Assembly: GCF_036226665.1 (NCBI RefSeq)
Contig: NZ_CP109008.1
Location: 1 to 32,500 of the forward strand
DNA length: 32,500 nucleotides
Direction: 5' to 3'
From: Streptomyces sp. NBC_00691
Lineage (GTDB): Bacteria > Actinomycetota > Actinomycetes > Streptomycetales > Streptomycetaceae
The notes beneath the pieces are model-generated. The model saw nothing but the letters and a program-made list of their open reading frames with translations, was not told the DNA's origin and made no database searches. The translations under genes were made by a program, and so were the position numbers. Within the stretch, counting starts at the first letter, position 1, and each line of letters starts with the position of its first letter. Of this stretch, positions 29,975 through 32,500 are shown piece after piece.

Positions 29975-30751
29975 ATGACCGAACGACAGAAGCGGCCGGC
30001 ATACCGCGACGCGGCGGACCGGCTCCGCGATGCCATCGAACGGGGGGACTACGCCCCGGGTGCACAGCTCCCGACCGACAGCGCAATGGCCGAAGCCTTC
30101 GAGACGAACCGGAGCAGCATCGGACAAGCCGTCCGACTACTGATCAGCGAAGGTCTGGCCGTACGGCGCGGGCGCTCCACTTACGTGGCCCGCATCGTCC
30201 ACAAGATCCTCCGCGACACGACCGCCCGGTACGTCCGTGCACGCAGGGAGGAAGGCGCCGCCCGCGGAGCCTTCGCAGCCGAGATCAACCGACTCGGCAT
30301 GACCCCCGCTTCGCAGGTGACTGTCTCGCGTGTCCTCCCGCCCGCCCACGTGGCGGAGCTGCTGGGGGTGGAGCCCGGCGTTTCCGCCGTCGTCTCCCGC
30401 GCCCGGCGGATGCTCGCGGATGACACGCCGGTCCAGATCGCGACGTCATACCTCCCCGTCGACATCGCCGGCGGTACTCAGCTCGAAGAAGAGGACACGG
30501 GCCCGGGGGGTACGAAGTCGCGTCTTGCGGATCTTGGGTATGCGCAAGCACAGATCACGGAAACGATCGACGTGCGAAGCCCGGACCCCGAGGAAGCCGC
30601 AGCGCTGGACTTGACCGAAGACCAGCGCGTCTACGAGGTGACGCACACCGCGCGCACCGAAGAGGGGCGGGCCGTGGAAGTGGCTGTCCACGTCATGCCG
30701 ACCCACCTTTGGACGCTGAAGTACACGTGGGATCTCGGCTCCACCAACTGA
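29975..30751 (+). CDS. GntR/HutC-family repressor with UTRA domain (KorA/KorSA-type)
   Basis: 258 residues. A GntR winged helix fills about 8-75 (YRDAADRLRDAIERGDYAPGAQLPTDSAMAEAF ... SIGQAVRLLISEGL). A UTRA ligand-binding domain fills about 85-255, with the HutC signatures RARRMLADDTPVQIATSYLPVDIAGG and YEVTHTARTEEGRAVEVAVHVMP. Regulators of this family repress transfer and replication genes on streptomycete plasmids (KorSA of pSAM2, KorA of pIJ101). I take ATG 29975 and not the ATG at 29939, because the promoter would otherwise lie in the gene. Operators stand directly upstream, so it should control itself and, by divergence, perhaps the DUF2637 cluster. Confidence 0.88.
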   Translation: MTERQKRPAYRDAADRLRDAIERGDYAPGAQLPTDSAMAEAFETNRSSIGQAVRLLISEGLAVRRGRSTYVARIVHKILRDTTARYVRARREEGAARGAFAAEINRLGMTPASQVTVSRVLPPAHVAELLGVEPGVSAVVSRARRMLADDTPVQIATSYLPVDIAGGTQLEEEDTGPGGTKSRLADLGYAQAQITETIDVRSPDPEEAAALDLTEDQRVYEVTHTARTEEGRAVEVAVHVMPTHLWTLKYTWDLGSTN

Positions 30752-30780
30752 CAACGATCATGAAGGGAACGACTCACCCC

Positions 30781-31341
30781 ATGGCACAGAACACGATCGA
30801 CGCAAACGGGCAGATCCTCCGGGACGCCCGCAGCCGGTACCGCACCGCCCACCGCGAAGAGAGCGGAGCCCACGGCGCCTACGAGAGCGAGACGAAGCGC
30901 GCCGGCGGAACACCGCGCGCCGAAGTCGACGTCCGCCGCGAGCCCGCGCCTGCCTCCGCCGCTGCGCACTTCGGGCCGGAGGCGGGGGACGTGGTGGTCC
31001 GCGCGCGGCGCATGTACGACGGAAACAGGCTGGTCCAGCTCGCGGACACGTGGGTTCCGGTGGACGTGGCCGAAGCCGCGGGCATCGACCAGGTGGACAC
31101 GGGCGTGGGCGGGATCATCTCGCGTATGGCCGAAGCCGGCTTCCGACAGGTGGAAGTGATCGAAGACGTTCAGCAGCGGGAGGCCACCGCCGCGGAGGCG
31201 GACGCCTTCGGGGTCGACGCCGGCTCTCTGCTACTGGAGATCACCCACGTGGGGTACACCGACGCGGGGCGGGCGGTGGAAGTCACCCGCCACACCTTGG
31301 GCCCCGGCTGGACCCTGCGCTACTCCGTACCGCTGGACTAA
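30781..31341 (+). CDS. UTRA-domain protein lacking the DNA-binding domain
   Basis: 186 residues. The sequence from ILRDARSRYRTAHREESGAHGAYESE onward aligns with the GntR neighbour from its ILRDTTARYVRARREEGAARGAF onward. Shared features are RARRMYDGNRLVQLADTWVPVD, DTGVGGIISRMAEAGF and LEITHVGYTDAGRAVEVTRHTL. No winged helix is present; only about a dozen residues precede the match. It is therefore a tandem paralogue reduced to the effector domain. It could bind the same ligand or form heterodimers that block the repressor; that is inference. The start 30781 has GAAGGGAA upstream at long spacing; an in-frame ATG at 30760 is possible. Confidence 0.8.
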   Translation: MAQNTIDANGQILRDARSRYRTAHREESGAHGAYESETKRAGGTPRAEVDVRREPAPASAAAHFGPEAGDVVVRARRMYDGNRLVQLADTWVPVDVAEAAGIDQVDTGVGGIISRMAEAGFRQVEVIEDVQQREATAAEADAFGVDAGSLLLEITHVGYTDAGRAVEVTRHTLGPGWTLRYSVPLD

Positions 31342-31349
31342 TCCGCACA

Positions 31350-31363
31350 TGCGCACCTGCGCA
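31350..31363. repeat. Two TGCGCA hexamers after the UTRA gene
   Basis: TGCGCA at 31350 and 31358, eight bases apart as at 29758/29766. The surrounding CACCTGCGCACGC is also present at 29798-29810. The site lies between the UTRA gene stop and a terminator, where no promoter is expected. Confidence 0.5.
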
Positions 31364-31381
31364 CGCTGTGAACAGCAATGA

Positions 31382-31416
31382 CGAAGGCCCGACCGGGGAG
31401 ACCGGTCGGGCCTTCG
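31382..31416. terminator. Bidirectional hairpin terminator
   Basis: A 15-bp perfect stem (31382-31396 with 31402-31416, arms from CGAAGGCCCGACCGG) closes a 5-base loop GGAGA. It lies between the convergent UTRA and 150-residue genes. Confidence 0.87.
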
Positions 31417-31432
31417 CCATGCGGCGCCGCGC

Positions 31433-31885
31433 CTACTTCGCCTCACACCGGGGGCAGAAGGTGTAGAGGTGCGCGTGCTCACTGGCCAGCACTTCCCCCC
31501 GGGTGCGGTACTCGTTCGGCTTGTCGTTCGGGGTGCAGTAGGCGGGACGAATCCCCTTGTTGCAGCGGGCTCGGTACTGGTCGCCACGCTCCGGGTCGGC
31601 GCCCACCCGGACGAACCGGTGAAGGTTGCTGAAGTTGGAGTGCGTGCCGCGCCACTCCCGCGGCGCCTCCGTGTCGGTCGGCTCCGGAGCGTCGACCAGC
31701 GTCATGCGCACGTCCCGGCCGTCCGCGTATTCGATGTGGTGTTGCGTGCGACCGGAGGACATCCGCCGAACGCTGCGCTCACGGGAGACCCGACCCATCA
31801 TCGCGTCGTTCACTTCGGCAAGACCTTCCTTGACGCTCACGTGGGTGGTGACGCCGTTCTCGATCCGCTCGAACACCTTGCCCAT
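31433..31885 (-). CDS. Unrecognised 150-residue protein with Cys pairs
   Basis: The N-terminal part has MGKVFERIENGVTTHVSVKEG, then basic residues (RVSRERSVRRMSSGRTQHHIEY) and a beta-strand-rich middle. The C-terminal part carries RCNKGIRPAYC and ends TFCPRCEAK, so two Cys pairs could bind zinc. No named family is recognised. AGGGAAG stands just before the ATG at 31885. It is a single gene between a palindromic promoter (31923-31953) and a terminator. Confidence 0.74.
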   Translation of the reverse strand: MGKVFERIENGVTTHVSVKEGLAEVNDAMMGRVSRERSVRRMSSGRTQHHIEYADGRDVRMTLVDAPEPTDTEAPREWRGTHSNFSNLHRFVRVGADPERGDQYRARCNKGIRPAYCTPNDKPNEYRTRGEVLASEHAHLYTFCPRCEAK

Positions 31886-31922
31886 GACTTCCCTGCTTTC
31901 TCTCGTTCCCGACTGCTGAAAC

Positions 31923-31953
31923 CAACTATGCCTCACCGTGAGGCAAAGTGCAA
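31923..31953 (-). promoter_or_regulatory. Palindromic promoter/operator, copy 5
   Basis: Minus strand TTGCAC (31953-31948) and CATAGT (31930-31925) at 17 bases, around the perfect palindrome GCCTCACCGTGAGGC (31930-31944). It is 45 bases upstream of the 150-residue gene. A TGCGCA hexamer (31964-31969) stands 11 bases behind the -35. Confidence 0.82.
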
Positions 31954-32012
31954 GGGGGACGTATGCGCAGGTGAGCACATGCATACGGCATCCGTCCGGG
32001 TTGTCTCGCGTC

Positions 32013-32045
32013 TGCGCACATGCTCATGTGCGCACGCTCTACCCT
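32013..32045 (+). promoter_or_regulatory. Inverted repeat and -10 box at the parA promoter
   Basis: TGCGCACATG (32013-32022) and CATGTGCGCA (32025-32034) form a perfect 10-bp inverted repeat with a 2-base centre. TACCCT (32040-32045) follows and stands six bases before the ATG at 32052, so the transcript may be leaderless. The repeat covers the expected -35 region and should control the parA operon or serve as a partition site. Confidence 0.7.
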
Positions 32046-32051
32046 GGTCAC

Positions 32052-32500
32052 ATGGCATTTACAGTGGCGGTCGTCGTTCTCAAAGGTGGAGCGGGAAAGA
32101 CCATGACCGCGTTGGCTCTCGCGGAGGCTGCGGCGGAGGCTGAAGCCGCGGCCACCCTGGTGGACTCCGACCCGATGGGCGGAGCAGTACGGCAAGCGGC
32201 GCTTGCCGAGGAAACGGGACGTCCCATGCGGGCCACCGTGATGGGGCTCGCGGCCGTCGACCTCCCCAAGCGCATGGGGTCGATCACTCCCGGCGCGGAC
32301 TTCGTGGTGATCGACGGACCCCCACCCGGCGCGCTGAAGATCGCGAAGGCGGTCATGGAGTCCGCAGACGTGGTACTCATGCCGTGCCCCGCTCGCCCCG
32401 GGGATCTCGATCGAGTTCCCGCCACGCTCCAACTCGCCCAGGACGTGGGCGTACCCGTCTTCGGCGCCTTCAACTTCTACAAGAGGAACACCAACAACGC
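32052..32500 (+). CDS. parA: ParA-family partition ATPase, C-terminus beyond the right edge
   Basis: 149 residues are visible. The deviant Walker A motif KGGAGKT (11-17) with its signature Lys11, then LVDSDPMGG with Asp38/Asp40 and the strand FVVIDGPPPG, identify the MinD/ParA family. These ATPases move plasmid copies apart with a ParB partner, which would be expected just beyond the edge. The ATG has no ribosome site and a -10 box is six bases upstream. Members of the family are 200-300 residues long, so about half is missing here. Confidence 0.88.
   Translation, partial: MAFTVAVVVLKGGAGKTMTALALAEAAAEAEAAATLVDSDPMGGAVRQAALAEETGRPMRATVMGLAAVDLPKRMGSITPGADFVVIDGPPPGALKIAKAVMESADVVLMPCPARPGDLDRVPATLQLAQDVGVPVFGAFNFYKRNTNN

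Noticed and set aside
1..32500. Integrase, tRNA attachment site, insertion sequence or telomere end
   Set aside because: I looked for each on both strands and found no tyrosine or serine recombinase motif, no tRNA cloverleaf, no transposase and no nested terminal palindromes in this window.

Overview
The window is very GC-rich (estimated by eye at about 70%) with strongly GC-biased third codon positions, GTG starts, TAGRRT-type -10 boxes and apparently leaderless regulators. This points to a Streptomyces-type actinomycete. The gene content is that of a conjugative mobile element, not a chromosome core: a type IV-secretion-like transfer operon, two FtsK/TraB-type DNA translocases, a DUF2637 (SpdB2-type) spread protein, a GntR/KorA-type repressor, a ParA ATPase, a solitary cytosine methyltransferase, and a replication pair resembling the telomere proteins Tap and Tpg of Streptomyces linear replicons. 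No integrase, tRNA, attachment site or telomere end is visible. A linear plasmid is the favoured reading; an integrative element cannot be excluded.

Layout. Positions 1-9200 (minus strand) hold a transfer operon of eight genes with frequent ATGA overlaps: a TcpC-like protein, a small membrane protein, a PrgI/VirB3-like protein, a VirB4-like ATPase, a lipoprotein, a VirB6/TrbL-like channel protein, an anchored NTF2-like protein and a peptidoglycan hydrolase that runs off the left edge. A good minus-strand promoter (TTGACC-17-TAGGGT) sits at 9243-9271, divergent from a double-HTH XRE regulator at 9357. Positions 9869-12549 carry the first FtsK-type translocase and a small partner. Positions 12650-15546 hold small accessory genes separated by strong hairpins.

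Positions 15733-20718 form the replication module: a 1478-residue protein that joins a CHC2-type zinc finger and Toprim primase part, a DUF927-like ATPase part and a Tap-like C-terminal part, followed 3 bp later by a Tpg-like gene. Positions 20884-21246 hold a small HTH protein with two tandem palindromic operators. Positions 21337-24544 are a seven-gene operon with a C5 methyltransferase and small zinc-ribbon proteins. Positions 24631-26051 are small genes framed by a 75-bp direct repeat. Positions 26050-29726 are a second transfer cluster (DUF2637 protein, second FtsK-type translocase, membrane protein). Positions 29975-31341 carry a GntR/UTRA repressor and an HTH-less UTRA paralogue on the plus strand. 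The window ends in a plus-strand parA that continues past the right edge.

Regulation. The most striking signal outside the genes is a 15-bp palindrome, GCCTCACNGTGAGGC, found at four places plus one degenerate copy. Each lies between a -35-like TTGCAC/TTCCAC/TAGCAC and a -10-like CATAGT, just upstream of a small minus-strand gene or operon. It defines a dispersed regulon that includes the methyltransferase operon. My inference is that it is a repressed establishment (zygotic induction) regulon. Three other operator families (TGCTNAGCA, GAACCGTRCGGTTC, TGCGCA arrays) lie at the GntR gene, at the 104-residue HTH gene and around parA.
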